64,000 nt of DNA from Shimia isoporae (GCF_004346865.1 NZ_SMGR01000001.1:310001-374000); one strand, 5' to 3'. Shown: positions 8,031 through 17,375, numbered from the stretch's first letter. A program made the numbers and translations. The notes: generated by a model not told the origin, from the letters alone.

Positions 8031-8912
8031 ATGTCATCTGTTTTTGCTCCGCAAAGTCTTCACGAATCGCCATCCACGGCCGCGTCGTGGACGGAACCGT
8101 ATTTGCACAAGATTCAGGTTGATCCGCGCAAGCCTGATCTTTTGACGCGCATGCATTTTGGCCACGTCAGCCAAATTCCGTTTGAAATGATCGATGCGTT
8201 TTGCGGGCTTTCGCCTGTTTTTGATCTGGATGTCGTGTGCAAGCGACTCATTTTTGATCAACGAGGTGGAGGTTGCACTCAGATGAATGGTCTGTTTGCC
8301 TCAGTTGCAGAGTATCTCGGGTTTTCAGTCCGACGGTGTCTGGCCAGAGTCATGGGTAGTTGGTCAACTGGCGCTGCAACACATATGGTCTTGGTTGTCC
8401 AGGAAGGCGATATTCCTTACCTATGTGACGTAGGCTACGGGTTAAATGGACCACGCTTTCCAATTCCTCTGATCTCTGGAGCAGTATCGCCGCAAGGGCA
8501 TGTTGTTTTTCGTGCGCGCCAAATCGAAGCAGGTGTATGGGAAATTGACCGCCAAGAACCATCAGGGACCTGGAACGTCATTTATAGCTTTGCCACGCAG
8601 AGTTTTCCCTACATCGACTTTATGGCTCCTCATTATTTTAATGGGACGTCCGAAAAATCCATCTACACCTCAAACTTTGTGTGCGCACGACTCATAGAAG
8701 GAGGTGGGTTCCTGTTGCATGAAAAAGTGCTTCACGAGCGGACCTTAACCACCGCAAAGCGCACGAAGATCAGCAACTGCGTGGACCTAAAAAAGGTGCT
8801 GACAGAAACCTTTGGCATTTTTTTGGATCAAGCCACTTTGGATCGGCTGGGACGTCGTTTAGACCTCGAACTGGATCCAGAAATAAGTGCGCCGGAGGTT
8901 CTTGCAACATGA
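8031..8912 (+). CDS. Arylamine N-acetyltransferase family acyltransferase
   Basis: A 293-residue NAT-fold protein from the ATG at 8031 (GAGG at 8021-8024). The catalytic triad is recognisable: Cys82 in RGGGCTQMNG, His118 in ATHMVLV and Asp133 in CDVGYG. NAT homologues move acyl groups to amines through a cysteine thioester, and some release polyketide chains as amides (for example RifF in rifamycin assembly). Here it may release the ACP-bound chain onto an amine. It overlaps the ATP-grasp gene by four bases. Confidence 0.82.
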   Translation: MSSVFAPQSLHESPSTAASWTEPYLHKIQVDPRKPDLLTRMHFGHVSQIPFEMIDAFCGLSPVFDLDVVCKRLIFDQRGGGCTQMNGLFASVAEYLGFSVRRCLARVMGSWSTGAATHMVLVVQEGDIPYLCDVGYGLNGPRFPIPLISGAVSPQGHVVFRARQIEAGVWEIDRQEPSGTWNVIYSFATQSFPYIDFMAPHYFNGTSEKSIYTSNFVCARLIEGGGFLLHEKVLHERTLTTAKRTKISNCVDLKKVLTETFGIFLDQATLDRLGRRLDLELDPEISAPEVLAT

Positions 8913-10264
8913 GATGTTTGTTGGTGAACCCGGTTTCCAATGGCAGCCTGCTTGCTCGTTACCTAATCTCTCGGGGCGTTACATGTGACGCAGTGATCGA
9001 ACTGGACAAAGTCGCCAAGATGGGAGCTGTTTCGGAAGCACGTCAGAGCGATTTTGACGGCTCGCTTTATGAGCGCATTTACAGATCTGAGGACGACGCT
9101 TCTAGCGCAGAAGATGTCAGTTACGATGCCGTTATTGCCGGCAGTGAAAACGGTGTTGCAACGGCTGAGCGGCTTGCCCAGCATTTTGGGCTGCCCGGAA
9201 ACGACCCAGACACCACTTTGTACCGGACAGACAAGGCGGTGATGCAAGAGGTGCTGCGCGCGGCTGGCCTGCAATCAGCGACCACACGGCGTGTCTTTAA
9301 AGGCGATGATGTCGTGGCGATTGCGGCGGCCCTTGGCGGGTACCCAATTATCCTTAAACCCGCAGCATCCGCTGGATCGGAAGGAGTCGTACTCTGCACG
9401 ACGCCGAAAGAGCTGTTAACGGCTTGGGCAGCTATTGATTGGGGGGCATTTTCGCCAACGTGGCACGATAATGACTCTTTCGTCCTCCAAAGCTATTTGG
9501 AGGGGCCTGAATTCTGCGTAGATCTGGTGGCAAAAGATGGTTTGTTCGCAGTGTCCGCCATTTCACGGTATATCCGGTGCGGGGAATTGGCTGCATGTGA
9601 ATTTCCCTTTGTCAAAGCTTTCAAAATTCCTTGCCCAATAGAAACGCCGACGTCCCAAAAGCTCGCAGCCTATGCTAAGTCATGTGCGGAAGTTTTGGCT
9701 GTGCGAGAAGGGCCTTTGCACCTTGAGGCTATTTTCACTTCAAACGGGCCTGTTTTGGTGGAGGTTGGAGCTCGACTCCACGGAACGCAGCTTCCTAGCT
9801 TTCTTCGGCATAGTTACCAACACGACCTGTTGGAGCAAGTGTTTGAAGCGTATTTTAAGCGAGATCTGCCTTTGTCAGACGCTGTGTTTACCACACCTAT
9901 TGTGCAGCGATATGTCGTGGCAACGAAGGAAGGGCACTTTAAAGGTTTGACGCCTTCTATTGAGCAGGAGCTCAAGAAACTAGACACGTGCTTGGCGAAT
10001 GTAATTTCCATTCCAAACGGGTCCATTTTCCCTCGGACTGAGAGTTTGTTTGACGTGCCTGTTCAGGGCTTCTTTGGGGGCGGTGAAATTGGACAAATTT
10101 GGCGAGACGTGTTGGCCCACCAAGACTTGATCGGAGATCTCTTTCACGAAGCGCTCGCCTTGGAGGACCAAACAGAAAAACTTGGGGCGATACACCAGAA
10201 GCTAATCTGCCCTACTGCTCTCGCCCCGATCTCGGAAAAGCCCAATGACCATGCAGCTCTCTAA
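8909..10264 (+). CDS. ATP-grasp ligase, amino-acid or peptide-ligase type
   Basis: A 451-residue ATP-grasp enzyme. It has an N-terminal pre-ATP-grasp domain, YPIILKPAASAGSEGV (the ATP-binding lysine and flexible loop), LQSYLEGPEFCVDLV, and a metal-binding end of the LVEVGARLHG type. The layout matches the carnosine-synthase/L-amino-acid-ligase branch, which makes amide bonds through acyl phosphates. It probably joins an amino acid, or the product of the nicotianamine-synthase-like enzyme, to another carboxylate. The substrate cannot be deduced. It overlaps the second adenylating enzyme by 20 bases. Confidence 0.75.
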   Translation: MRCLLVNPVSNGSLLARYLISRGVTCDAVIELDKVAKMGAVSEARQSDFDGSLYERIYRSEDDASSAEDVSYDAVIAGSENGVATAERLAQHFGLPGNDPDTTLYRTDKAVMQEVLRAAGLQSATTRRVFKGDDVVAIAAALGGYPIILKPAASAGSEGVVLCTTPKELLTAWAAIDWGAFSPTWHDNDSFVLQSYLEGPEFCVDLVAKDGLFAVSAISRYIRCGELAACEFPFVKAFKIPCPIETPTSQKLAAYAKSCAEVLAVREGPLHLEAIFTSNGPVLVEVGARLHGTQLPSFLRHSYQHDLLEQVFEAYFKRDLPLSDAVFTTPIVQRYVVATKEGHFKGLTPSIEQELKKLDTCLANVISIPNGSIFPRTESLFDVPVQGFFGGGEIGQIWRDVLAHQDLIGDLFHEALALEDQTEKLGAIHQKLICPTALAPISEKPNDHAAL

Positions 10265-11507
10265 GTTTCCCGTCATCCCGTTCAATGCCATGGCGCAGCA
10301 TTACCAGCGACTTGGGCTCTTGGAGGCGACGTCGCAGGTTTCGACCTATCAGGCATTTGTCGACACCTTTCCGGTGACGACAAAATCGGATTTGTCACAG
10401 AGCGTTGAGAGGCTTCGGCGCTCCAAAACTGCGCGGCCTGCCAGCTACGTTGTTGCCACATCTGGTTCAAGTGCCGCTCCATCCATTTCCTTTTGGGGAA
10501 CTTGGCAGAATGAAAATCAGGACGCCCATATGCTGGATGTCCGACGATTCATCGGGAAGCACTTGTTTCATCGAACAGACGTTGTGGCCAACCTGCTTGC
10601 CGCGGGCGGATTTGGGTCATTGTACGAAGGCATGAACCGCGTGTTGGCCCCTCTGGGTGTTTCAATCGTACCCTTGGGGAGGTTTGATCAGCAAGAAAAT
10701 CGGGCGTACGCTCTTCAGGCGCTGCAGCTGGTTCGTACAAACTGTGTCGTTGCAACGCCCGCCGGAATCGCGGAACTGGCTCAGGCATGTCTGGATTACG
10801 GCGTTCATTTGGATATTGAGAAAGTCGTCTTTATTGGCGAGCGGATGTCTTCCGCCAGACGAAGATTTCTTGGAGAAACATGGCCGAATTGTAAGATTTC
10901 CGGGCTGTATGGGACAACAGAGGTTGGGCTCGTCGGAATTAATCCAGTTGGCTTGGAAGAGGATGAGTACCTTGTTTTGTCAAGGTGGGCCTTTATCGAG
11001 CGCGACGCGGACGGTGCGCTTTTGATGACGGATCTAAGCTGCCCTTTGGTTCCGCTTATTCGGTATCGTGTTGGCGACTTTGTTTCCTCCACTTCAGATA
11101 AACTTGGCGCTGCGACCACGCGGATCAGGTTGGGGGAGCGAGTGGACCGGTGTTTCAGTTTGGTCGGCAACCTGCTTAATCCCCAAACCCTTCAAAAAGC
11201 CATCGAGAGCCGGGTTCAGGGGATCCTGCATCTGCAATTCCAACTCGCCAGTGCTGCTGCCGGACAGGAGCGTCTGCACGTTGTAGTTGACTTGGGGCTA
11301 AATCGGCTCACGCCTGAACGCAAGAAGGACATAGAGGTCGCGCTGTGCGCGCTACCACAAATCGGGGAAGGCATCAGCCGAGGTGTACTACGTGTCTCGG
11401 TTGGTGGGGCTGAGCAACAACGCGTAAATGCCCGTGGCAAAATTGTAGACTTTGTTGATGAGCGTAACGGTCAAGATACGCAATTGGAGGCCTTGAGAGT
11501 CAGATGA
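10245..11507 (+). CDS. PaaK-like adenylate-forming enzyme (second copy)
   Basis: A 420-residue paralogue of the protein at 3411. The P-loop is ATSGSSAAP (71-79), then YGTTE, DADGALLMTDL and YRVGD. The two share the same order of motifs throughout, for example NLL.PG/AGGFG..YEGM and GPxxxL-type C-termini ending NARGKI. They differ around the presumed substrate pocket. An alternative ATG at 10251 is better spaced from GGAAAAG at 10234-10240. Two divergent copies in one operon suggest activation of two acids or two loading steps. Confidence 0.74.
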   Translation: MTMQLSKFPVIPFNAMAQHYQRLGLLEATSQVSTYQAFVDTFPVTTKSDLSQSVERLRRSKTARPASYVVATSGSSAAPSISFWGTWQNENQDAHMLDVRRFIGKHLFHRTDVVANLLAAGGFGSLYEGMNRVLAPLGVSIVPLGRFDQQENRAYALQALQLVRTNCVVATPAGIAELAQACLDYGVHLDIEKVVFIGERMSSARRRFLGETWPNCKISGLYGTTEVGLVGINPVGLEEDEYLVLSRWAFIERDADGALLMTDLSCPLVPLIRYRVGDFVSSTSDKLGAATTRIRLGERVDRCFSLVGNLLNPQTLQKAIESRVQGILHLQFQLASAAAGQERLHVVVDLGLNRLTPERKKDIEVALCALPQIGEGISRGVLRVSVGGAEQQRVNARGKIVDFVDERNGQDTQLEALRVR

Positions 11508-13135
11508 TCTATTCTCGAGCGGCACAGAGCAGCCTGATGCGGCAAATCTTGCGGATGGCCGCGGGTGATCCATCGTTTCAATGGCAATCTCCTGAATTCG
11601 CTGGGCAAAACCAATCAGAAACTTGCGATGTCGCAGTTATTGGCGCGGGTATCGGAGGCCTCACAGCGGCGGTGCTTTGCGCGAAGAAAGGATTGTCGGT
11701 GCGCGTTTTTGAACAGCATTCAGTGGTTGGAGGTTTTGCGCATAACTGGAGTCGGCGCGCACGTGACAAAGAGACCGGAGAGCGACTCTTGTTCCGCTTT
11801 GACTCCGGTATTCACGACGTATCCGGCACGTTCGAAGGCGGACCAGTTGATGCGATACTGAAAGACATTGGAGTCGACGGGAACATCAGGTGGGTCCCAA
11901 CATATCGTCGCTGCACGATATTGGGAAAAACCATCAATATGCCGCGTAGCTGGCCGGAATACGTCGCCATGCTTTCCAATTTGTTTGCAGATGAAACTGA
12001 TGAAATTGAGGCTTTTTGCGCTGCGGTGAAGGCCATTCATGCGGCAATGTATGAGACCGGCAATCAAAACGGCATTCCGGGAAGACCTGAAAACGCCCAA
12101 GAGATTGCGAGGTTCGCGTCCAGCTTTCCGCTTGCGGCTCGATGGATGCGTCGCCCGTGGCCTGCATTTCTGAACCACTTCGGATTGTCGGCAACGGTCA
12201 CAAAGTGGATCAATGAACTGGCGTCCTACACTAGCGATCAACCTGAAAATCAAAGCGTTGGACGTATGATCCCGCTATTTGGATACTACATGCATGGCGG
12301 CGCATATCCTGTGGGTGGATCCGGAAAATTATCTGAAACTCTCCTAGATGCTTTGAGGACAGCCGGAGGCCGGGTTGAAGTGAATACCTCTGTCACAAAG
12401 ATCAATATAAGGGACAATAGCTGCTCTTCCATCGAAATCAGAACACGAAGCGGAGCGGTCGAAACTATCAAAACCCGCTCCGTCATAGCAAACTCAGACA
12501 TTTTGTCATTGTTTTCGAGCCTGATTGACGACCCTATGCAAAACTGGAAGAGGCTTGAAGAGAGCGGGAGGATTCAGCCAAGCTGCTCCGCGTTTGGCCT
12601 TTATTTAGGCCTTCGTGGCAATTTGCAACTTCCACCCATTGTAACGCACGAAAGCGAGAAGGGCAGTCTACATCTGGTTTCACCCTCAGTCATGGACGCA
12701 TCTTGCGCGCCGCCCGGGTACGCAACACTGGAGTGCACGTCCCTCATCTCTTTCGAAGAAGCGTCGCGTTGGTTCCCGGAATTGCCGACCCAAAAATCGC
12801 TAATAGCATATAGGCGCTCTGAGAAATACAAAACCGCTAAGGCGATGCAGGTAGAACGAATTCTGAAAATTGCAGAAGACTTGGTTCCCGATCTGAGAAA
12901 ACGAGTTGTTTTTCAGTGCGCCTCATCGCCCATCACTTACCACCGATATGCAATGACAGAGAAGGGGGCTATCTACGGCAATACTATCGAAGGTAAAGCG
13001 CTGCCTAACAAGTTGCCTATTCGAGGGCTGGTTTTGGCCGGATCATCGACGCATGGTCCAGGCGTGGAAGCAGTTATGATTTCAGGCGCACAAGCAGCAT
13101 CTGCTCTTGTTTCGAACATTCGATTCCAAAGTTAG
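11504..13135 (+). CDS. CrtI/phytoene-desaturase-like FAD oxidoreductase
   Basis: A 543-residue flavoprotein. A dinucleotide-binding GAGIGG (47-52) follows the VAVIG strand, then the EQHSVVGGFAHNW region typical of carotenoid desaturases and isomerases. The C-terminus has LVLAGSSTHGPGVEAVMISG, the second FAD contact. Relatives add, remove or isomerise double bonds in long conjugated chains. As the last gene of the operon it could desaturate, saturate or isomerise the polyene product. The four-base overlap with the upstream gene supports co-translation. Confidence 0.78.
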   Translation: MIYSRAAQSSLMRQILRMAAGDPSFQWQSPEFAGQNQSETCDVAVIGAGIGGLTAAVLCAKKGLSVRVFEQHSVVGGFAHNWSRRARDKETGERLLFRFDSGIHDVSGTFEGGPVDAILKDIGVDGNIRWVPTYRRCTILGKTINMPRSWPEYVAMLSNLFADETDEIEAFCAAVKAIHAAMYETGNQNGIPGRPENAQEIARFASSFPLAARWMRRPWPAFLNHFGLSATVTKWINELASYTSDQPENQSVGRMIPLFGYYMHGGAYPVGGSGKLSETLLDALRTAGGRVEVNTSVTKINIRDNSCSSIEIRTRSGAVETIKTRSVIANSDILSLFSSLIDDPMQNWKRLEESGRIQPSCSAFGLYLGLRGNLQLPPIVTHESEKGSLHLVSPSVMDASCAPPGYATLECTSLISFEEASRWFPELPTQKSLIAYRRSEKYKTAKAMQVERILKIAEDLVPDLRKRVVFQCASSPITYHRYAMTEKGAIYGNTIEGKALPNKLPIRGLVLAGSSTHGPGVEAVMISGAQAASALVSNIRFQS

Positions 13136-13177
13136 GGTTAGGGCCCACTAAATTGGTTGCCGCGATCTCGCCTACGT

Positions 13178-13650
13178 GATTCAAGCTCCTGAATTTCAGG
13201 GGGGGGTAATGAGCAATCTATTCTGGCTGACTGACAAACAAATGGAGCGTCTTCAACCTTAATTTTCGAAGAGCCATGGCAATCCGAGGTTGATGACCGG
13301 CGTGTTCTGAGCGGGATTATCTTTATAAACTGCAATGGGTTGCGGTGGTCTGATGCGCCTTGAAAATTTGTGCCGCCAAAGACGCTGTACAACCGGTGGA
13401 AACGGTGGAGAGACATGGGGCCTTCGCTCGGATCATGGAAGGATTGCCTACTGAAGGCACAGATCACAAGACGATCATGATCGACGCAACATACCTCAAA
13501 GCTCATCTCACAGCCTCCAGCCTGCGGTTGTAAAAGGGGGGGCGTGGCAGGCTGATCGCTAGGACCAAAGGTGGCATTTACACAAAGCTGCACGCCGTCA
13601 CAGACAGTGTTGGACGACCTATTCCGCTCTTCATCTCTGCTGGCCAGGTT
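13178..13650 (+). pseudogene. Decayed IS5-family transposase
   Basis: Fragments in three frames line up with an IS5-family (IS427-like) transposase. They run MSNLFWLTDKQMERLQP at 13210, VDDRRVLSGIIFINCNGLRW, PPKTLYNRWKRW, then IMIDATYLKAH and TKGGIYTKLHAVTD near 13480-13600. Stops and frameshifts separate them, and the C-terminal third, with the last catalytic residue, is missing. The copy is dead. It marks the right edge of the biosynthetic operon. A run of eight G precedes the start codon. Confidence 0.75.
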
Positions 13651-14429
13651 GGCGCATAAGCTCTTATGTGCTTTTTGTGCTTCGCCGATGGCACAAATGG
13701 TATTAGTTGAATGTCTGCTTCGTAAGCCTCGTTGTAGTCGGTGTGCGACTGCGGCAGAACTTCTACTGCCAACGAGAGTGGTGATAGCGGCACCAGCGAA
13801 GTGCGCAAAGCAGTCACTCAGAAACAGAAATTTGACGGCAGCTTCGTCCCGCGCTGCCGCCAGTCGAGTTCTGGAAATGCTGCGCAAAGAACGAATGACT
13901 GGTTTGGTGGGCCGCAGTACAGCATGTTTAGGTGGGCATCAATGTCCGCAAAGGGCCGGAAGTTGAAGTTAGAAGCTGCTCGGAGCGCGATTACACACGG
14001 CAACACAATGTCGTTCGGCAACGGCGGTTGCATGCTCCCACAACCAACAAGAATTCGCCAATAACTCTGACGATGGACAGTCTCGGCAACTTTGAAGCGC
14101 CAGCCTATAGGGTTGTTCTGTTGGATGCCGACAACGTAGCAGTGCACATGCACAAATTTGCGGATCGGTCTCCGCGTTTTTCATTGCGTGCGCCCAAAGA
14201 AAAAGATGCGGTGTGCTATCAACTTGAGATGATACATATCGATCTTCAAGAGTTATGTATTTTGAGGTCTGGTTTATGCCATCCCAAGTTGCGCCATGTT
14301 GGTTGGGTGACTCCTCGTGTGAAAGAGGCATTGTTTTTGGACGCGAAACCCGGCGGGCCTTGGCGGGAGAGCACTCTCTTTGCAAACGGCCTTAATTGGA
14401 CCCAAAGGTGCTGACGTCAGACAGAAAGC
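13651..14429. other. Unassigned stretch between IS5 remnant and sulfatase
   Basis: About 780 bases. Several overlapping open frames exist on both strands, the longest being 160 codons at 13932-14414. None has a convincing start, ribosome site or recognisable motif, and codon choice looks random. I see decayed DNA rather than a gene, probably more transposon or gene wreckage. Confidence 0.5.
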
Positions 14430-15959
14430 TTAGTGCCAGCCGACTCGTGGAGACACAGGAATCATGTCATTCGGGCGGGATCGTATCATGTCGTGATGTT
14501 CGCGGCGAATAGCTGCAAAATCGGGATCGTCAAATCGGTTGACCATCTCGTCGGGATCATCCTGCATGTCATAGAGTTCGCCTGTGTCTGTCTTGAGATC
14601 CATCGACATACGATAGCGCCCGCTGCGCACTGTCATCAGATCCATGTCGACGGCCGAGCGCAGTGCGTCGACCTCGTATTCCGCAAGCGCGAAATCGCGG
14701 TTTTCTGTGCCATCCCACAGGGGGCGCCAGGATTTTCCGTGCGTGTCCGGTGATGCGATGCCCGCCAAGTCGGTGGCAGTGGCCAAAACATCGATTGTGC
14801 CAACCGGATCGTTGATCACGCGGTCCTTTGGGATGTCCGGCCCCTGTATCAAACAGGGCACACGAAGCAGGCCATCATAGAGCATCGGACCTTTGAGCAG
14901 CAGACCATGATCGCCAAGCCATTCGCCGTGGTCGCTGATGAAAATGACATAGGTGTGCTCAAGCTCGCCTGTCTCCTCCAGCGCCTGTAGGATGCGCCCA
15001 ATCTCGTAATCCACCGAAGAAATCATGCCAAAATAAATGCGTGTTAGATCGCGCAATGCGACTTCGTTGAGGTCGCCTTTTTGGCCCCAGTCAACACCGC
15101 CTGCGTTGTGTTCTGCACCCTGCTTGATCGGTTTGGCCCTATCCTCGACGAAGACGCGATGCCACCAAGGGCGGGCCTCGAGATCAAGCGTCGGATGCCG
15201 AGCGATTGTGACCTCGTCTCGATCATACATGTCGCACCAAGGCTCTGGTGAGAGAAACGGTGGATGCGGATCGGGGAAGGACACCCATGCCATCAGGGGC
15301 TTGTCGCCTTTGTTGCGGATCATGTCGACGGTGCGGTCGCCGATCCAGGGCGATGAATGCCACGGGGCTTCCAATCCAGAGCGCCACGTCTGAAAGTGCG
15401 CCGTGTCAGGCTGTAGCCGGTCCTTGGCGCGTGTCCAGCGGTCTTCGCCTTTGCCGCCTTGATCCAGCCAATATTCATAGTGCAACGCTTCGGGCGCCGG
15501 ATACCATTGTGTGTGATGATGAGGCCGCAACATCAGTTGCACATCGTCAAAGCCCATATAGCTGCCGCGCCACTCCGGCCCGAAATCCCCGGCGCTTTTG
15601 TAGCATTCTGGCCGCCCCGTCGGTTCAAAGGTCTGTTGCGAGGACAGGTGGGCTTTGCCGATAAAATATGTGTCATAGCCCGCATTCGAAAACAGGCCAC
15701 CCAGCCCCTGATCGGCCAGCGACAGGTCCATGTCACGACCATTGTCGCGCACACCGTGACTGTAGGGGAGCTTGCCGGTCAGGATCGATGCGCGCGCGGC
15801 CTGACACATTGGATGAGGGGTGATGCATTTTGAAAACCGAACCCCATTGCGCCCAATTTTGTCGAGGTTCGGGGTGCGGACGCCACGTCCTTCGGGTCCA
15901 ATGCAATCTCCGCGCTGTTGATCTGTTGAAATGAGGAGGACATTGGGGGCTTTGCTCAT
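14430..15959 (-). CDS. Sulfatase (first), Cys-type
   Basis: A 509-residue alkaline-phosphatase-superfamily sulfatase of the choline-sulfatase/arylsulfatase branch. The N-terminal metal site starts with STDQQRG. The modification motif reads CQAAR (Cys52 to Arg56), in which the cysteine becomes formylglycine. SDHGEWLGDHG supplies later metal ligands. No signal peptide is visible, so it probably acts in the cytoplasm on an imported sulfated substrate. It is divergent from the ABC importer operon and shares a motif-bearing promoter region with it. The dedicated maturase is encoded at 22657. Confidence 0.87.
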   Translation of the reverse strand: MSKAPNVLLISTDQQRGDCIGPEGRGVRTPNLDKIGRNGVRFSKCITPHPMCQAARASILTGKLPYSHGVRDNGRDMDLSLADQGLGGLFSNAGYDTYFIGKAHLSSQQTFEPTGRPECYKSAGDFGPEWRGSYMGFDDVQLMLRPHHHTQWYPAPEALHYEYWLDQGGKGEDRWTRAKDRLQPDTAHFQTWRSGLEAPWHSSPWIGDRTVDMIRNKGDKPLMAWVSFPDPHPPFLSPEPWCDMYDRDEVTIARHPTLDLEARPWWHRVFVEDRAKPIKQGAEHNAGGVDWGQKGDLNEVALRDLTRIYFGMISSVDYEIGRILQALEETGELEHTYVIFISDHGEWLGDHGLLLKGPMLYDGLLRVPCLIQGPDIPKDRVINDPVGTIDVLATATDLAGIASPDTHGKSWRPLWDGTENRDFALAEYEVDALRSAVDMDLMTVRSGRYRMSMDLKTDTGELYDMQDDPDEMVNRFDDPDFAAIRREHHDMIRSRPNDMIPVSPRVGWH

Positions 15960-16030
15960 AACGGGTCGCCTTTGTTCATTGGTGGGATTCGATGGCTTGG
16001 ACTGCTCACCATCTACGAAAGCAATTTCTC

Positions 16031-16060
16031 AATGTACAATAAAAAATAAATAATGTACGA
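16031..16060. promoter_or_regulatory. Putative GntR operator pair, GTAC-centred
   Basis: AATGTACA (16031-16038) and AATGTACG (16052-16059) lie 21 bases apart, two helical turns, in the divergent gap between the first sulfatase and the ABC importer. The same AATAATGTACGA-like word recurs at 21885 and 25097. The regulator at 21963 is the obvious candidate to bind it. Confidence 0.55.
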
Positions 16061-16089
16061 TTTTGGCAGGAAGAGAGGAGCATCCTAAA

Positions 16090-17313
16090 ATGATTCGAGT
16101 TTTATCTGCGGTCACGGCGACCGCCATTCTTCTGACGTCAGCCGCGCATGCGCAGACCGTTCTTGACGTTGTCGCGTGGAAGGGGAATGAGGCGGAGCCT
16201 GCGGGGTTGCCGGAGCTGATTGAGAAGTTTGAAGCCGCGAACCCCGACATCGACGTCGAGCTGACATATGTTGCGCGTAAGGATGTGGACAAGGTTATTC
16301 CGCCACGCCTGCAAGGAGGCAACCCGCCGGATGTGACTATGGTGGACAGCTCCTTGGTTGATCTGTGGGGCGGGGCTGGTTTCCTTTCGGATCTTGGCAC
16401 CGACAGTGCTTGGTACGAGACAATGGTTCCGGCTGTGCGCGATGTGATGACCAAAGACGGTCAGATCCTTGTGTACCCGTTGGAAGTCATTGGGATGGGC
16501 AACTTCGTCAATATGGACCTGCTGGCCAAAGTCGGCATCGACAAAGCGCCGGTGACATTGGATGAGCTCAAGTCGGCCTGTCAGGCCTTAGCCGCCGAAG
16601 GCATCGCACCGATGATTTTCGCGGGTGGTTTCCCGGCAATGCTCTATGTTGGGGCAAACGGGATCGACCCCAATGGTGTGTCCCCTGCGGAATATGGCAG
16701 CGGCGAACGTCAGTTTGTGGGCGATGCCAACTTTAGCGCCTCACTGGACAGCGTTCGGGATCTTGTTGCAGCCGAGTGTTTTGATCCGGAATTGCAGGCC
16801 GGTCTCGACCCTTGGGCAACTGCGCCTCAGGAATTCCGCGCGGGCAACGTGGCGATCTTGCCCCAGGGGGCTTGGAATATCGGTAATTTCTCCTCCGTAG
16901 ACGGGCTGAATTACCAGTTCGCTCCGATGCCGTCGGCGTTCACTGAACATGGCTTGGCGCTTGATCTTGTGGGGCCGGGCTGGGCCATTCCGCGCGATGC
17001 AGAGCACAAGGACGCCGCGCGCAAGTGGGTAGACTTCTTTGCTGTGGAAGAAAACCTCAACGTCTTTCTGGAAGCCGAGGGCGCCTATAGCCCCTATGTG
17101 GGCGGCGTGTCGACCATGCCCGACCTTGCGACACCCTATACAGAGGCGCGCGCAGAAGGCAGTTTGATCCTGTGGCCTTTCTCGACACTTGAGTTCCCGA
17201 AAGTCCTGCAATCTGAGTGGGAAGACAGCATCACGGGCTTCTTGCTCAAGATCGACGGCGACAACGACGACACGTTGCAACGCTGGGACGATGTCGTCGA
17301 AGACAACATGTAA
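16090..17313 (+). CDS. ABC sugar importer, periplasmic binding protein
   Basis: A 407-residue family-1 extracellular solute-binding protein from the ATG at 16090, with AGAGGAG at 16074-16080. A signal peptide ends near AAHAQ (residue about 20). The mature part has the lobe pattern of carbohydrate receptors (IDVELTYV, NPPDVTMVDSS, GAWNIGNFS). It delivers an oligo- or monosaccharide to the permease pair encoded next. The neighbouring sulfatases suggest a sulfated sugar. A GC hairpin separates it from the permease genes. Confidence 0.88.
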   Translation: MIRVLSAVTATAILLTSAAHAQTVLDVVAWKGNEAEPAGLPELIEKFEAANPDIDVELTYVARKDVDKVIPPRLQGGNPPDVTMVDSSLVDLWGGAGFLSDLGTDSAWYETMVPAVRDVMTKDGQILVYPLEVIGMGNFVNMDLLAKVGIDKAPVTLDELKSACQALAAEGIAPMIFAGGFPAMLYVGANGIDPNGVSPAEYGSGERQFVGDANFSASLDSVRDLVAAECFDPELQAGLDPWATAPQEFRAGNVAILPQGAWNIGNFSSVDGLNYQFAPMPSAFTEHGLALDLVGPGWAIPRDAEHKDAARKWVDFFAVEENLNVFLEAEGAYSPYVGGVSTMPDLATPYTEARAEGSLILWPFSTLEFPKVLQSEWEDSITGFLLKIDGDNDDTLQRWDDVVEDNM

Positions 17314-17320
17314 AAAAACC

Positions 17321-17345
17321 GGCCCGGCGCTTTTTGTACCGGGCC
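17321..17345 (+). terminator. Intercistronic hairpin after the binding-protein gene
   Basis: GGCCCGG (17321-17327) pairs perfectly with CCGGGCC (17339-17345). There is no downstream T-run, only T's in the loop. It probably stabilises the upstream message or partly terminates, giving more receptor than permease. Confidence 0.6.
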
Positions 17346-17375
17346 AGCACAAACCATTGTGCGAGGGAAAAGAAA

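Noticed and set aside
639-13135. Assignment of the operon as an ordinary aryl polyene cluster
   Set aside because: No ammonia-lyase, glycosyltransferase, thioesterase or outer-membrane lipoprotein genes are seen, while NAS-like, NAT and ATP-grasp genes are not part of the aryl polyene sets I know.
13138-13887. 249-codon open frame on the minus strand
   Set aside because: It covers the decayed IS5 transposase in antisense and has no motif. The plus-strand fragments explain the DNA better.
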